From: Hoeflea marina
GTDB lineage: Bacteria > Pseudomonadota > Alphaproteobacteria > Rhizobiales > Rhizobiaceae
Direction of reading: 5' to 3'
Length of the DNA: 64,000 nt
Assembly (NCBI RefSeq): GCF_003182275.1
Contig: NZ_QGTR01000001.1
Location: 1 to 64,000, forward strand
In this document: positions 24,103 to 34,395 of the stretch, piece by piece
Layout: each line of letters starts with the position of its first letter
Position numbering within the stretch: position 1 is the stretch's first letter
The notes under the pieces: model-generated
Database searches by the model: none
What the model saw: the letters and a program-made list of their open reading frames with translations, nothing else
Told to the model about the DNA's origin: nothing
Translations under genes and position numbers: made by a program

Positions 24103-25497
24103 TCAGGCGGCGAGCGTGTCTGCTTCCAGCTTCCGCAATCCGCGCTTGAGCGCCGCCACGCAGGCCGGATCGAAGGCGAGGTCGATGTCCTTGTCGAGGA
24201 TCGCCAGCGCCTGGGCAATCGGCATTGCCGCCCGGTAGGGCCGCTCCGCCGACAGCGCGTCGAACACGTCGGCGACGGTCAGGATGCGGGCCTCGAGGCA
24301 GATCTCGTCGCCGGAGAGGCCGTAGGGATAGCCCTTGCCGTCGAGCCTCTCGTGGTGGGCGCCGGCCACCGGGGCGATGTCGGCAAAGGCTGCTGCGCGC
24401 TCAAGGATCCGTTCGCTCATGAGCGAGTGGCTGCGGACGGATTTCCATTCCTTCTCGTCGAGCTTGTCGGGCTTGTCGAGGATCTGGTTGGAGACGGCGA
24501 GCTTGCCGATGTCGTGCAGCAGCGCCGCGCGCCTGAGCCAGCGCCGGTGCGGGTCGGACAGACCCATCTCCTCGGCGATCATGTCGGTGTAGAGCGTCAC
24601 CCGGTTGGAGTGGTCGGCCGTAAACGGACTCTTGGCGTCGACTATGTCGGAGAAGGCGGCGGCGATGTCGTCGAGATAGTCCTCGTCGACAATGTCCTGC
24701 TCCTGGCCCGCGGCCATGGCAAACACCCTGGCCTCCAGCTCGTCGCCGCCGAGAACGCGCCAGAACTCGGGGTCGGCCTGGGCGCGGATGAAGGCCTCGA
24801 CCAGGGCCGGATCGAACCAGCTTCCCGATCGCGCCTTGATTTCCGCCAGCGCGGCGTCCTGGCCCTGCTCGTGGTGGAACACGTCCGCCACCTGCGCCAG
24901 CAGCGCGATGTTGGCGTTCAGCGGGATGGCGTCGCCGCCCAGCCCTTCGGGCTTTCCCGATCCGTCCCAGTGCTCGTCGAGCGACCGGATGCCGTCCTGG
25001 ACAAGGCTCGAGAATCGCATCTTGCCGGCGATGTCGGCGCCGCGATGGCAACGGGTCTCGATCAGGCTCCTGGAAATTTCGCCGCCGTTCTGCAGGATGT
25101 TGACGATGGCGCGGATGCGTTCGCTGAGCCCCGATTCCAGACCCGTCTTCTTGAACACGAAGCGCAGCGCCGCGCTCAGGCTGCCGTCGACGGTCTTGAA
25201 GTCGCGTTTGAAGGAGATGTCGTCGGTCAGATAGAGTTCGCAGATGCGCGCCGCGTTCGAGCTGCAGCCCAGATCCTTGAGCAGGATGGTGTAGCGCAAC
25301 TCGGTCATCGCCGCCTCGTCGAGGCCGAGCGCCAGGCCGACATGGGCGCCGATCCAGCAGCTGCGCAGGCAGTGGCCCTGCGGCTGTCCCTCTGTCAGAT
25401 CGAGCGCGAAGCTGAGGGCGCCCAGCAGCGACGACAGGTTCATGCGGCCGCTGGCGGGCTCCACCTTGTCCTGCAGGTAAACGGATCTCGCGGCCAT
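24103..25497 (-). CDS. HD-GYP protein, probable cyclic-di-GMP phosphodiesterase
   Basis: The 464-residue protein holds two HD-type domains. The C-terminal one (about 280-460) is a full HD-GYP with HDIGK (328-332) and HHERLDGKGYP (381-391), the set needed for c-di-GMP hydrolysis. The N-terminal one (about 20-210) is degenerate: the HD pair reads KD (LLKDLGC, 74-78) and the GYP-like loop reads HWDGSGKPEGLGG. It may act as a sensor or partner surface. The fusion of a dead and a live HD domain is the notable point. There is no membrane segment. It appears to be a single-gene unit. Confidence 0.88.
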   Translation of the reverse strand: MAARSVYLQDKVEPASGRMNLSSLLGALSFALDLTEGQPQGHCLRSCWIGAHVGLALGLDEAAMTELRYTILLKDLGCSSNAARICELYLTDDISFKRDFKTVDGSLSAALRFVFKKTGLESGLSERIRAIVNILQNGGEISRSLIETRCHRGADIAGKMRFSSLVQDGIRSLDEHWDGSGKPEGLGGDAIPLNANIALLAQVADVFHHEQGQDAALAEIKARSGSWFDPALVEAFIRAQADPEFWRVLGGDELEARVFAMAAGQEQDIVDEDYLDDIAAAFSDIVDAKSPFTADHSNRVTLYTDMIAEEMGLSDPHRRWLRRAALLHDIGKLAVSNQILDKPDKLDEKEWKSVRSHSLMSERILERAAAFADIAPVAGAHHERLDGKGYPYGLSGDEICLEARILTVADVFDALSAERPYRAAMPIAQALAILDKDIDLAFDPACVAALKRGLRKLEADTLAA

Positions 25498-25764
25498 GTC
25501 AGCTCTCCCGGTGCGGCGGGAGAATGACGGCTGCGGCTTAAAGTTCCGCTAATGCGTGTCGCCCGAAAGTGTGCAGCGGTTTCGGGACCACGACATGCAG
25601 AACAGAGAGCTAAAACACATCGTGCGAATCTGAATTCCCGCGATGTGCTTTGGCGCCAGCTGCCCGAAAGCGGGCAGCACCGGACCGGCCGGGCGGGGCC
25701 GGGTTCATTCCGTTGCCGTCCGGGCAGGCGGCGTGAAGCGGCAATCATCGCCCTCGGGCACCGG

Positions 25765-27087
25765 TCACGCCGGCGTTCGCTCCCGTTGGGCGGGCGCCGG
25801 AGCCCTGTCGCGCGCGTCGGCTTCGAGTGCGGCGAAGGCCGTATCGGCCACCCGGTCGACGAAGCCGGCTTCCAGCCTTTCGATGCGGGCCTCCTCGATG
25901 GCGATATAGTCGCGGGTGATCGGCACCGCGTCGCGTTTGCGGGCCAGTTGCAGCTGGAAGACGTTGCTCGAGCCCTCCAGGAAGGCGCATTCGCACATCG
26001 ACAGGTAGATTTCCCACATCCGGCAGAAACGCTCGTCCATGATGGCGCTTGCCGCCTCGCGGTTGGCCGCGAAGCGCTCGCGCCAGTGGTGCAGGGTGTA
26101 GCCGTAGTGGCAGCGCCAGATCTCGCAATCGAGCGACCAGAGGCCGGAGAGTTCGACCGCCGCCACGGCCTCCGACAACGAAGGCGCGTAGCCGCCGGGA
26201 AAGATGTACTTGCGCAGGAACGGTCCGGTGACGCCGGGAGGGCCCTTGCCGCTGATCGAATGGATCAGGGCCACGCCGTCGGGCTTGAGCTGGTCGCGCA
26301 CGGCCATGAAATACGGCTTGAGATACTGCACGCCGACATGCTCGAGCATGCCCACCGAGACGATGCGGTCGAACGGCTCCTGGATCTCGCGGTAGTCGCG
26401 CAGCTCGAACCGGACCCGGTCGCTGACGCCGAGGATCTCGGCGCGCTTGCGCGCCACTTCGAGTTGGTGTTCGGAAAGGGTAATGCCCACCACCTCGACC
26501 TTGGCCACATGCGCCATGTAGAGCGCCAGCCCGCCCCACCCGCATCCGATGTCGAGCAGCCGCTGGCCGTCCTTGAGCTGCAGCTTGGCGGCGAGATGCC
26601 GCTTCTTGGCGGTCTGCGCCTGCTCCAGGGTCTCGTTTCCGGTCGGGAAGTAGGCGCAGGAATACTGCATGTCCTTGTCCAGGAACAGGCGGTAGATGTC
26701 GTCGCCGATGTCATAGTGGCTCTGCACATTGCCGATGGCGCGCGACAGCGAGTTGTTCTGGTAGAGCCGGCGCAGCTTGCGGTCGATGCCCTGCCAGAAG
26801 ATCTGGTTGGGCGATTTGTCGAAGCGACTCTTGTTGCGGAAGATGACGAGCATCAGGTCGTGGATGGTGCTGTCTTCCATGACGAAGTCGCCGTCCATAT
26901 AGGCTTCGGCCGCCTTCAGTTCCGGGTTGATGGCGATCCTTCTCTCGACCCCGTCCCGGGTGAAGCGCATGGTCGCCTCGGGTCCTGGTTCTGAACCGCC
27001 GAATGTGCGGACGGATCCGTCAGCTCCGATGATGGTGAGTTTTCCTTTTCGGATCACCCGTTCGAGAAACCTGTCCAGTAAACGCAT
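25765..27087 (-). CDS. cfa: Cyclopropane-fatty-acyl-phospholipid synthase
   Basis: Cfa adds a methylene from SAM across cis double bonds of membrane phospholipid acyl chains, usually in stationary phase or acid stress. The 440-residue protein has an N-terminal lipid-binding part (about 1-110), then NVQSHYDIGDDIYRLFLD, the SAM motif LLDIGCGWGGLALYMA, GITLSEHQLEVA, SVGMLEHVG, and the C-terminal HYGYTLHHWRERF. This is the complete family plan. I take the ATG at 27087 as start because the upstream frame lacks homology. Confidence 0.93.
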   Translation of the reverse strand: MRLLDRFLERVIRKGKLTIIGADGSVRTFGGSEPGPEATMRFTRDGVERRIAINPELKAAEAYMDGDFVMEDSTIHDLMLVIFRNKSRFDKSPNQIFWQGIDRKLRRLYQNNSLSRAIGNVQSHYDIGDDIYRLFLDKDMQYSCAYFPTGNETLEQAQTAKKRHLAAKLQLKDGQRLLDIGCGWGGLALYMAHVAKVEVVGITLSEHQLEVARKRAEILGVSDRVRFELRDYREIQEPFDRIVSVGMLEHVGVQYLKPYFMAVRDQLKPDGVALIHSISGKGPPGVTGPFLRKYIFPGGYAPSLSEAVAAVELSGLWSLDCEIWRCHYGYTLHHWRERFAANREAASAIMDERFCRMWEIYLSMCECAFLEGSSNVFQLQLARKRDAVPITRDYIAIEEARIERLEAGFVDRVADTAFAALEADARDRAPAPAQRERTPA

Positions 27088-27276
27088 AGTGTCCCCAATA
27101 CACACTCGACGCCTGTGCCCAAGCGAAAGCACATACGGCATGCAGCAACGGTGAACGAACCAACCTTCGGCGGAATGGTTCCGACGATGCTGCGGAATAT
27201 TTGCCAAAAAGGCCAATGATGCAAGCCCCCTGCGACCTTTGCCTGCCGCATTGGAGAAGGACGCAGACCGGCTCCC

Positions 27277-27307
27277 GCTCGAACCCCTAACTACTTAGGG
27301 AGCGAGA
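27277..27307. other. Stem-loop between the higA relic and cfa
   Basis: CCCTAA and TTAGGG pair over a CTAC loop, and the stem continues through an internal mismatch to CTCG/CGAG. No T-run is seen on either strand. It could help end the purM-purN transcript. The rest of the 241-bp gap between cfa and the relic holds nothing I recognise. Confidence 0.3.
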
Positions 27308-27328
27308 GGTCACCGATGCGGGCCATGG

Positions 27329-27657
27329 TCAAGATTCAGGTGAAGCCATGCGCCTGGACGCCGCCGTCGGCGGTCTCGCGCGCTCGATGCGCGCCAGTTC
27401 CCGTTTGCTGTGCATGGCATCCCAAAGGTCGCTGCGGCGCTGGGCGTTCAGCCAGAAGTCCGGGCTGTTGCCGGAATACGCGCGCCAGAATGAGCGCGGT
27501 CGCCGCCGTCACATTGCGGCGGTTTTTGCACGGTTCGTTGACATGCTTCCGCTGGACACCCATCGCCTCGGCCAACACCAATTGGGTCAGCTCGGGCGGC
27601 TGGATGAACTCCGTCTTCAGGATCTCGCCGACGCCCGGTGAGCCCGCGCCGGGTCAT
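27329..27657 (-). pseudogene. Frameshifted HigA-type antitoxin remnant
   Basis: Three frames must be joined to read an XRE-family HigA antitoxin. MTRRGLTG starts at 27657. After a +1 shift comes VGEILKTEFIQPPELTQL, then AEAMGVQRKHVNE with the helix-turn-helix and NVTAATALILARVF. After a second +1 shift comes GNSPDFWLNAQRRSDLWDAM, ending at a TGA at 27329. Both breaks look like one extra base. No HigB toxin gene is upstream; purN ends 15 bp before. An orphan, inactivated antitoxin is the simplest reading. Two sequencing errors are possible but less likely. Confidence 0.75.
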
Positions 27658-27672
27658 GACCGTCGCGGATCG

Positions 27673-28308
27673 TCAGTCCCGGAAGATCGCCTGGCCGTCG
27701 GCGCCCATGCGCACCGCGCCGCGTGCCACCATGGCCAGCGCCTCGGGGTAGAGCCGGTGCTCTGCCTCCAGCACCCGCGCGCTCAGGCTCTCGGGCGTGT
27801 CGCCGGTGAGCACCGGAACGGCTGCCTGGGCGATGATCGGACCTTCGTCCATGCCTTCGGTGACGAAATGCACGGTGCAGCCATGGATCCGGCAACCCGC
27901 GGCCAGCGCCCGGTGATGGGTGTCGAGGCCGGGGAAGGAGGGCAGCAGCGAAGGGTGAATGTTGATGATGCGGCCGCGCCAGCGATGGATGAAGCTGCCC
28001 GAAAGCAGCCGCATGTAGCCGGCCAGACAGACAAGTTCGGCGCCCGAGGCCTCGATCGCCTCGCTGATGGCCGCCTCGTGCGAGGCCTTGTCCGCAAACG
28101 CGGTGCGGGCGATCGCCCGGGTGGCGATGTTGTAGGATCCGGCGGTCTGCAGCCCCTTGGCTTCCGGCTTGTCGGAGATCACCAGCGCGATGCGGGCCGG
28201 ATAATCGGTCGATCGCGCCGCTTCCATCAGGGCTGCCATGTTGGAGCCCCGGCCCGAGATCAGCACCGCGACCCTCGTCCGGCCGGCGGCGGTCGCCGCG
28301 GCGCTCAT
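27673..28308 (-). CDS. purN: Phosphoribosylglycinamide formyltransferase
   Basis: PurN transfers a formyl group from 10-formyl-THF to GAR in step three of purine synthesis. The 211-residue protein has [15 protein letters not shown], the catalytic N-I-H ([13 protein letters not shown]) and the loop Asp in [10 protein letters not shown]. Its ATG overlaps the purM stop as ATGA, giving a purM-purN operon whose enzymes flank one another in the pathway (steps five and three). Confidence 0.95.
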   Translation of the reverse strand: MSAAATAAGRTRVAVLISGRGSNMAALMEAARSTDYPARIALVISDKPEAKGLQTAGSYNIATRAIARTAFADKASHEAAISEAIEASGAELVCLAGYMRLLSGSFIHRWRGRIINIHPSLLPSFPGLDTHHRALAAGCRIHGCTVHFVTEGMDEGPIIAQAAVPVLTGDTPESLSARVLEAEHRLYPEALAMVARGAVRMGADGQAIFRD

Positions 28309-29384
28309 AGTGACAGCGTTCCGGAATACACCACTCCCGCCGATCCGGCTTCCCGCGGCCCCAGATGTCCGAGCCGGATGACCTGCTCGCCGGCATCCGA
28401 CAGCGCGGCGGCGACCGCGTCGGCATTGTCCGCGGCGGTGACGACGATCATGCCGACGCCGCAGTTGAAGGTGCGCAGCATCTCCGTCATCGCCACGCCG
28501 CCGGTGCGCGCCAGCCAGGAGAACACCGGCGGCGGCGAGATGGCGTCGAGATCGATATGGGCGGCCAGCCCCTCGGGCAGCACGCGCGGGATGTTTTCCG
28601 GGAAGCCGCCGCCGGTGATGTGCGCCAGCGCCTTGATCTTGCCGGTCTCGCGGATCACCTTGAGCAGCGACTTGACATAGATGCGTGTCGGCTCCAGCAG
28701 CGCCGCGCCAAGGGTTTCGCCCTCGTCGGCTGTGGCGAACGGGGCGGGCGCATCCCAGCCGAGCCCGCTCGTCTCGACGATCTTGCGCACCAGCGAATAG
28801 CCGTTGGAATGCACGCCGGAGGAGGCGAGCCCCAGAATGACGTCGCCCTCGGAGATGTCGGGCGTGGGCAGCAGGCGGCCGCGTTCGGCCGCGCCCACTG
28901 CGAAGCCCGCCAGGTCGTAGTCGCCCTTGGAATACATTCCGGGCATTTCCGCGGTCTCGCCGCCGATCAGCGCGCAGCCGGCCATCAGGCAGCCCTGGGC
29001 GATGCCGCCGACAATGGCCGCGCCCTGCGCCGGGTCGAGCTTGCCGGTGGCGAAATAATCGAGAAAGAACAGCGGCTCGGCGCCCTGCACCACCAGGTCG
29101 TTGACGCACATGGCCACAAGATCGATGCCGACGGTGTCGTGCCGGTCGGCGTCGATGGCGACCTTCAGCTTGGTGCCCACCCCGTCATTGGCCGCCACCA
29201 GCACCGGATCGGTGAATCCCGCCGCCTTCAGGTCGAACAGACCGCCGAAGCCGCCGATCTCGCCGTCGGCGCCCGGCCTGCGGGTGGAGCGCACCAGCGG
29301 CTTGATGCGGTTGACCATCTCGTTGCCCGCATCGATGTCGACGCCGGCGTCGCTGTAGGTGAGACCGTTCTTCGGGTGAGTCAT
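28305..29384 (-). CDS. purM: Phosphoribosylformylglycinamidine cyclo-ligase
   Basis: PurM closes the imidazole ring of AIR using ATP. The 359-residue protein has the family N-terminus [35 protein letters not shown], the ATP-site [27 protein letters not shown], and [16 protein letters not shown]. The ATG at 29384 is set by the usual N-terminal spacing. It is divergent from the phosphatidyltransferase gene, with about 195 bp between the starts, which should hold both promoters; I could not pick a PUR-box-like site. Confidence 0.95.
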   Translation of the reverse strand: MTHPKNGLTYSDAGVDIDAGNEMVNRIKPLVRSTRRPGADGEIGGFGGLFDLKAAGFTDPVLVAANDGVGTKLKVAIDADRHDTVGIDLVAMCVNDLVVQGAEPLFFLDYFATGKLDPAQGAAIVGGIAQGCLMAGCALIGGETAEMPGMYSKGDYDLAGFAVGAAERGRLLPTPDISEGDVILGLASSGVHSNGYSLVRKIVETSGLGWDAPAPFATADEGETLGAALLEPTRIYVKSLLKVIRETGKIKALAHITGGGFPENIPRVLPEGLAAHIDLDAISPPPVFSWLARTGGVAMTEMLRTFNCGVGMIVVTAADNADAVAAALSDAGEQVIRLGHLGPREAGSAGVVYSGTLSL

Positions 29385-29578
29385 GGGGCGAGGTCCTGTC
29401 CGTGCGGGCATTGGATGCAATCCCCGGGGGATGGCATTTTGCCGCTCTTGGCGCAAGCCGGAGGGGTGCATTTCTCCCCGGTTTCCGGCCTTCCTCCGGC
29501 CATCGAAGTTGGTTGACCCTTGGATTCGGAAGGCGCATCAACCATCTTCGAAGGATGCCGCGGAGACCTGGGGCCGAG

Positions 29579-30127
29579 ATGACACTGCCGAACTTCATCA
29601 CCATTGCCCGTTTCCTCATGGTTCCCCTCGTCATCATGGCCATGATCAACGGCCAGATGCAGGCCGCCTTCGTGATCTTTCTGCTGGCCGGATTGTCGGA
29701 CGGGCTCGACGGCTTCATTGCCCGCCAGTTCAACCAGCGCTCGGAACTCGGCGCCTATCTCGATCCGATGGCCGACAAGCTGTTGCTGGTCAGCGTCGCC
29801 ATCATGCTCGGCTATCTCGGCGCCCTGCCGCTCTGGCTGGTGGTGCTGGTGGTATCGCGCGACCTGATGATCGTCGGCGGTGTCCTGCTCGCAGGGCTGA
29901 TGGAAAACCCGGTCGAGATGCGGCCGCTGCTGGTGTCCAAGATCAACACCGCGCTCCAGATCCTGCTCATCGTCGTGGTGCTGGCCAGCCTCGCCGGTGC
30001 GGGCGAATTCGCCGCCCAGGTATATTGGCTCGTGGTGGCGGTTGCGGGCTTGACCATCGCTTCGGCGGCGGCCTATCTCGTCATCTGGCTGCGGCACATG
30101 GCCGGATCGGGCGGCGCCGGATCATGA
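29579..30127 (+). CDS. CDP-alcohol phosphatidyltransferase family protein
   Basis: This 182-residue integral membrane enzyme has the CDP-alcohol motif SDGLDGFIAR, then LGAYLDPMADK, and about five hydrophobic segments. It is a second PgsA-like protein in this window. The annotated pgsA at 6.7 kb has the better match to phosphatidylglycerol phosphate synthase, so this paralogue may use another alcohol or make cardiolipin. MTLPNFITIARF at 29579 is the natural start; an ATG eight codons earlier is possible. Its stop overlaps the next gene's start as ATGA. Confidence 0.85.
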   Translation: MTLPNFITIARFLMVPLVIMAMINGQMQAAFVIFLLAGLSDGLDGFIARQFNQRSELGAYLDPMADKLLLVSVAIMLGYLGALPLWLVVLVVSRDLMIVGGVLLAGLMENPVEMRPLLVSKINTALQILLIVVVLASLAGAGEFAAQVYWLVVAVAGLTIASAAAYLVIWLRHMAGSGGAGS

Positions 30128-31365
30128 CCGGGCGGCGGACAACGAAAAGCGAGAGCGCGATGGCTACCCATATCGATCCGAAGGTCCTGCGTCGCCAGCT
30201 GTTCTTCTGGCTTGTGGCGCTGGCGATCTTCGGCGGCTTCCTGCTGCTGTTCCGCTCCATCCTGCTGCCCTTCGTCGCCGGCATGGCGCTGGCCTATTTC
30301 CTCGATCCGGTCGCCGACCGGCTCGAGCGTATCGGCCTCAGCCGCCTGATGGCGACGGTGGTGATCCTGATCGCCTTCGTGCTCGTTTTCGCGCTGGCGC
30401 TGATCATCATCATTCCGCTGCTCGTCACCCAGGCTGCCGACTTCGGCAGCCGCCTGCCGGGCTATATCGCCGACCTGCAGACGCTGCTCACGCATGAATC
30501 TCGTTTCATTCCCGACTGGCTTGTCGCCCAGATGGCGGGGCTGAAGGACAGCTTCGCCGCCCTCCTCAAGGAGGGGGCAGGCTTTGTCGGCACGATCTTC
30601 CAGCAGATCTGGAACTCCGGCAAGGCGCTCATCGACATTGCCTCGCTGTTCATCGTCACTCCGGTGGTGGCCTTCTACCTGCTGCTCGACTGGGACCGGA
30701 TGGTGGCCCGCGTCGACAGCTGGATCCCGCGCGACAATGTCGAGACCGTGCGCGAACTGGCCCGCCGCATCGACGCCACGATAGCCGGTTTCGTTCGCGG
30801 CCAGGGTACGGTCTGCCTGCTGCTCGGGGTTTTCTACGCCGTCGGCCTGACCATGACCGGGCTCAATTTCGGCCTGCTGATCGGCCTGTTCGCCGGTCTC
30901 GTCAGCTTCATTCCCTATGTCGGCTCGATGCTCGGCCTGGTGCTGGCGCTGGGCGTCGCGCTGGTGCAGTTCTGGCCCGACTACATCATGGTCGGCATCG
31001 TCGCCGCCGTCTTTTTCACGGGGCAGTTCTTCGAGGGCAACATCCTGCAGCCGCGGCTCGTCGGCCAGTCGGTCGGGCTGCATCCGGTATGGCTGATGTT
31101 CGCGCTGTTCGCCTTCGGCGCGCTGTTCGGATTTGTCGGCCTGCTGGTGGCCGTGCCCACGGCCGCGGCCATCGGCGTGCTTGTGCGCTTCACCATCGAG
31201 CGCTATCTGGAAAGCGACCTGTATCACGGAACCGAGCGGTCCCCCGCGCCGCCGGTACCGGCCGCGCCGGCTACCCTGCCGCAGGCCCCGGCGGCGGCCA
31301 AGCCGCGGAAGGCCGCGGTCGGTGCCGTTCAGGCTGCCCGGCCCGGCAAGCCTGCCAAGCCCTGA
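30124..31365 (+). CDS. AI-2E family transporter (PerM-like)
   Basis: This is a 413-residue inner-membrane protein of the AI-2E/PerM family, with about eight helices and the conserved pore segments ILLPFVAGMALAYFLDPVADRLE, GLLIGLFAGLVSFIPYVGSMLG, and FFEGNILQPRLVGQSVGLHPVW. The long Pro/Ala/Lys-rich C-terminus is probably disordered and cytoplasmic. The cargo is unproven for most members; export of small molecules or sodium/proton exchange has been proposed. The start at 30124 overlaps the previous stop; an ATG at 30160 with GAGAG upstream is a serious alternative. This gene before hdaA is a usual alphaproteobacterial arrangement. Confidence 0.88.
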   Translation: MTGRRTTKSESAMATHIDPKVLRRQLFFWLVALAIFGGFLLLFRSILLPFVAGMALAYFLDPVADRLERIGLSRLMATVVILIAFVLVFALALIIIIPLLVTQAADFGSRLPGYIADLQTLLTHESRFIPDWLVAQMAGLKDSFAALLKEGAGFVGTIFQQIWNSGKALIDIASLFIVTPVVAFYLLLDWDRMVARVDSWIPRDNVETVRELARRIDATIAGFVRGQGTVCLLLGVFYAVGLTMTGLNFGLLIGLFAGLVSFIPYVGSMLGLVLALGVALVQFWPDYIMVGIVAAVFFTGQFFEGNILQPRLVGQSVGLHPVWLMFALFAFGALFGFVGLLVAVPTAAAIGVLVRFTIERYLESDLYHGTERSPAPPVPAAPATLPQAPAAAKPRKAAVGAVQAARPGKPAKP

Positions 31366-31417
31366 CCGGCACCGCGATCGTTCGCAGCAAGCCAAACGCA
31401 AGGACACCGCCGCCGAC

Positions 31418-32122
31418 ATGCCCAAGCCGCCGCGCTCCAGCCAGATCCCGCTCGATTTCGCGCCCGTACCCGCATCCTCGCGCGACGACCTGATCGTTTC
31501 CGACCGGCTGAGCGCCGCCGTCGCCATCGTCGACCGTTGGCCGGACTGGCCATCTCCGGTCGTCATCCTGACCGGGCCCACCGGGTCGGGCAAGTCGCAT
31601 CTGGCCTCCATCTGGGCGGCAAAATCGGGTGCGGTGTCCATTGCCGCGTCCGCCGGAGACGCCGATGCCATCGCGCTCGCCTCGGCCGGTCCGGTGCTGA
31701 TCGAGGACATCGACCAGACCGGCTTTGACGAGGTGCAGCTGTTTCACCTCATCAATGCGGTGCGCGCCCATTCCGGCGGCATGCTGATCACCACCCGACT
31801 ATGGCCGGCCGCCTGGAACGTGGCGCTGCCCGACCTGGCCTCGCGGCTGAAGGCGGCGATGACGGTCGAGATCGGCGAGCCGGATGACGAGTTGCTCGCC
31901 CAGGTGCTGGTCAAGCTCTTCGCCGACCGCCAGGTGGCGGCCGACGACCGGGTCATTTCCTATATCGTCGCCCGGATGGAACGCTCGCTGGCCGCCGCCC
32001 GTCATCTCGTCGTGCGGCTCGACGCGCTGGCGCTGGGGCGCCAGTCGCGCATCACCCGCTCGCTGGCCGCCGAGGCGCTGGCCGAAATGGCGGCCGGAAA
32101 CGCTGACACCGAACTGTCATAG
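31418..32122 (+). CDS. hdaA: DnaA regulatory inactivator homologue
   Basis: HdaA promotes hydrolysis of DnaA-bound ATP after replication starts, in complex with the DNA sliding clamp. The 234-residue protein begins with a clamp-binding motif, QIPLDF (close to the QLPLDF form). An AAA+ domain follows, with Walker A GPTGSGKS and a Walker B-like LIEDID. The C-terminal helices resemble the DnaA lid. It has no DnaA domain IV, which separates it from DnaA itself. It lies in the perM-hdaA-ppk-ppx run. Confidence 0.88.
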   Translation: MPKPPRSSQIPLDFAPVPASSRDDLIVSDRLSAAVAIVDRWPDWPSPVVILTGPTGSGKSHLASIWAAKSGAVSIAASAGDADAIALASAGPVLIEDIDQTGFDEVQLFHLINAVRAHSGGMLITTRLWPAAWNVALPDLASRLKAAMTVEIGEPDDELLAQVLVKLFADRQVAADDRVISYIVARMERSLAAARHLVVRLDALALGRQSRITRSLAAEALAEMAAGNADTELS

Positions 32123-32176
32123 TTCCTTCGTTCTCGTGCTATAAGGCAGGCGCGAGACCAATCGGATGCCCGGACC

Positions 32177-34390
32177 ATGGACGACCTGTCAGATATGAAT
32201 GCCGACGTGACGCCGCTGAAGATCGATGTGCCGGAGCTTCCGGTCGTCGACCTGATGTCCAGCCCCGAACGCTTCGTCAACCGCGAGTTCTCCTGGCTGC
32301 AGTTCAACCGGCGGGTGCTCGAGGAAACGCTCAACGACAATCATCCGCTGCTCGAGCGGGTGCGGTTCCTGTCGATCTCTGCGGCCAATCTGGACGAGTT
32401 TTTCATGGTCCGAGTTGCCGGCCTCGAAGGCCAGGTCCGCCAGGGCATCTCCACCCGGTCGGCCGACGGTCTCAGCCCCGCCGAGCAGCTCGATTCCATC
32501 CTGAGCGAGATCGATGGCCTGCAACTCGAGCAGCAGGCCTCGCTCGCCGTGCTGCAGCAGCATCTGGCGGCGGAGAACATCCTCATCGTCCGCCCCACGG
32601 TGCTCGACGACGCCGACAGGGTGTGGCTTGAGGACGAGTTCCTGCAGTCGATCTTCCCGGTGCTCACGCCGCTGGCCATCGACCCGGCGCATCCTTTCCC
32701 GTTCATTCCCAATCTGGGCTTCTCGATCTGCCTGCAGCTCTACTCCAAGGCAACCCATGAGCCGATGACGGCGCTGATCCGCCTTCCGGTGGCGCTCGAC
32801 CGCTTCGTCCGGCTGCCCGATTCCGCCGGCGCGATCCGCTACATCACCATCGAGGACGTGGTCTCGATGTACATCGGACGGCTCTATCCCGGCTACACCG
32901 TGCACGGTTCGGGCACCTTCCGTCTCATTCGCGACAGCGACATCGAGGTCGAGGAGGAGGCCGAGGATCTGGTGCGGCTGTTCGAGAGCGCGCTCAAGCG
33001 CCGCCGCCGCGGCTCGGTGATCCGCATAGAGTTCGATTCCGAACTGCCGCAGCCGTTGCGCGAATTCGTCGTGCATGAACTCAACGTGCCCGAAAACCGC
33101 ATCGCCGTGCTGCCAGGCCTGCTGGCGCTGCACACGCTGTCGGAAATCACCAAGGCCCCGCGCGAGGACCTGCGCTTCGTGCCCTACAATGCGCGATTTC
33201 CCGAACGCATCCGCGAACATGCCGGCGACACCTTCGCCGCCATCCGCGAGAAGGACCTCGTCATCCACCATCCCTACGAGTCGTTTGACGCGGTGGTTCA
33301 GTTCCTGTTTCAGGCAGCGCGCGACCCCGACGTGCTGGCCATCAAGCAGACGCTTTACCGGACTTCGAACGACAGCCCGATCGTTCGCGCGCTGGTTGAC
33401 GCGGCGGAAGCCGGGAAATCGGTGACCGCGCTGGTCGAGCTCAAGGCGCGGTTCGACGAGGAAGCCAACATCCGCTGGGCCCGAGATCTGGAGCGCGCCG
33501 GCGTGCAGGTGGTTTTCGGCTTCATCGAGCTCAAGACCCACGCCAAGATGTCGCTGATCGTCCGGCGCGAGGAAAACCGGCTGGTCTCCTACTGCCATCT
33601 CGGCACCGGCAACTACCACCCGGTCACCGCCAAGATCTACACCGACCTGTCCTACTTCACCTGCGATCCGGTGATTGCCCGCGACATGGCGCATGTGTTC
33701 AACTTCATCACCGGCTACGGCGAGCCGGAAGGCCTGTCCAAGCTTGCCGTCTCGCCGCTCAACCTGCGCGCGCGCATCCTCGACAACATCGAGGCGGAGG
33801 TGGCCCATGCGCGCGCCGGGCGCCAGGCCGCGATCTGGATGAAGATGAATTCGCTCGTCGATCCGGAAATCATCGATGCGCTCTACCGGGCCAGCCAGGC
33901 CGGCGTCGAAGTGGACCTGATCATTCGCGGCATCTGCTGCCTGCGTCCGCAGGTGCCCGGCCTGTCCGACCGCATCCACGTCAAGTCGATCGTCAGCCGC
34001 TTCCTCGAGCACAGCCGCATCTACTGCTTTGGCAATGGCGCGGGCCTGCCGTCGAAGGAGGCGCTGGTCTATATCGGCTCGGCCGACCTGATGCCGCGCA
34101 ATCTCGACCGCCGGGTCGAAACCCTGGTGCCGATCATCAACAAGACTGTGCATGAACAGGTGCTCTCGCAGATCATGCTGGGGAATTTGATTGATAACCA
34201 GCAAAGTTACGAGATACTCCCTGACGGGACCTCACGGCGAGTCATAGCCCAGCCGGATGAGGAGCCGTTCGATGCGCAGCTGTATTTCATGACCAATCCC
34301 AGCCTGTCAGGCCGAGGTGAAGCCCTGAAGTCCAATGCGCCCAAGCTGATCGCGGGCCGGGTTGCCCGCAAGGCAAAAGAGAAGCAATAG
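32177..34390 (+). CDS. ppk: Polyphosphate kinase 1
   Basis: Ppk1 makes polyphosphate from ATP through a phosphohistidine. The 737-residue protein has the N-domain helix bundle ([18 protein letters not shown]), the head domain, and two PLD-like C-terminal domains. The catalytic histidine is expected in [38 protein letters not shown] and the late [12 protein letters not shown] segment are also typical. It starts 54 bp after hdaA, and ppx follows after 5 bp, so synthesis and degradation enzymes share a transcript. Confidence 0.96.
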   Translation: MDDLSDMNADVTPLKIDVPELPVVDLMSSPERFVNREFSWLQFNRRVLEETLNDNHPLLERVRFLSISAANLDEFFMVRVAGLEGQVRQGISTRSADGLSPAEQLDSILSEIDGLQLEQQASLAVLQQHLAAENILIVRPTVLDDADRVWLEDEFLQSIFPVLTPLAIDPAHPFPFIPNLGFSICLQLYSKATHEPMTALIRLPVALDRFVRLPDSAGAIRYITIEDVVSMYIGRLYPGYTVHGSGTFRLIRDSDIEVEEEAEDLVRLFESALKRRRRGSVIRIEFDSELPQPLREFVVHELNVPENRIAVLPGLLALHTLSEITKAPREDLRFVPYNARFPERIREHAGDTFAAIREKDLVIHHPYESFDAVVQFLFQAARDPDVLAIKQTLYRTSNDSPIVRALVDAAEAGKSVTALVELKARFDEEANIRWARDLERAGVQVVFGFIELKTHAKMSLIVRREENRLVSYCHLGTGNYHPVTAKIYTDLSYFTCDPVIARDMAHVFNFITGYGEPEGLSKLAVSPLNLRARILDNIEAEVAHARAGRQAAIWMKMNSLVDPEIIDALYRASQAGVEVDLIIRGICCLRPQVPGLSDRIHVKSIVSRFLEHSRIYCFGNGAGLPSKEALVYIGSADLMPRNLDRRVETLVPIINKTVHEQVLSQIMLGNLIDNQQSYEILPDGTSRRVIAQPDEEPFDAQLYFMTNPSLSGRGEALKSNAPKLIAGRVARKAKEKQ

Positions 34391-34395
34391 ACCTG

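Noticed and set aside
27316-28680. Open frame of 454 codons on the plus strand over higA, purN and purM
   Set aside because: It is antisense to recognisable genes, with low-complexity translation and no domain.
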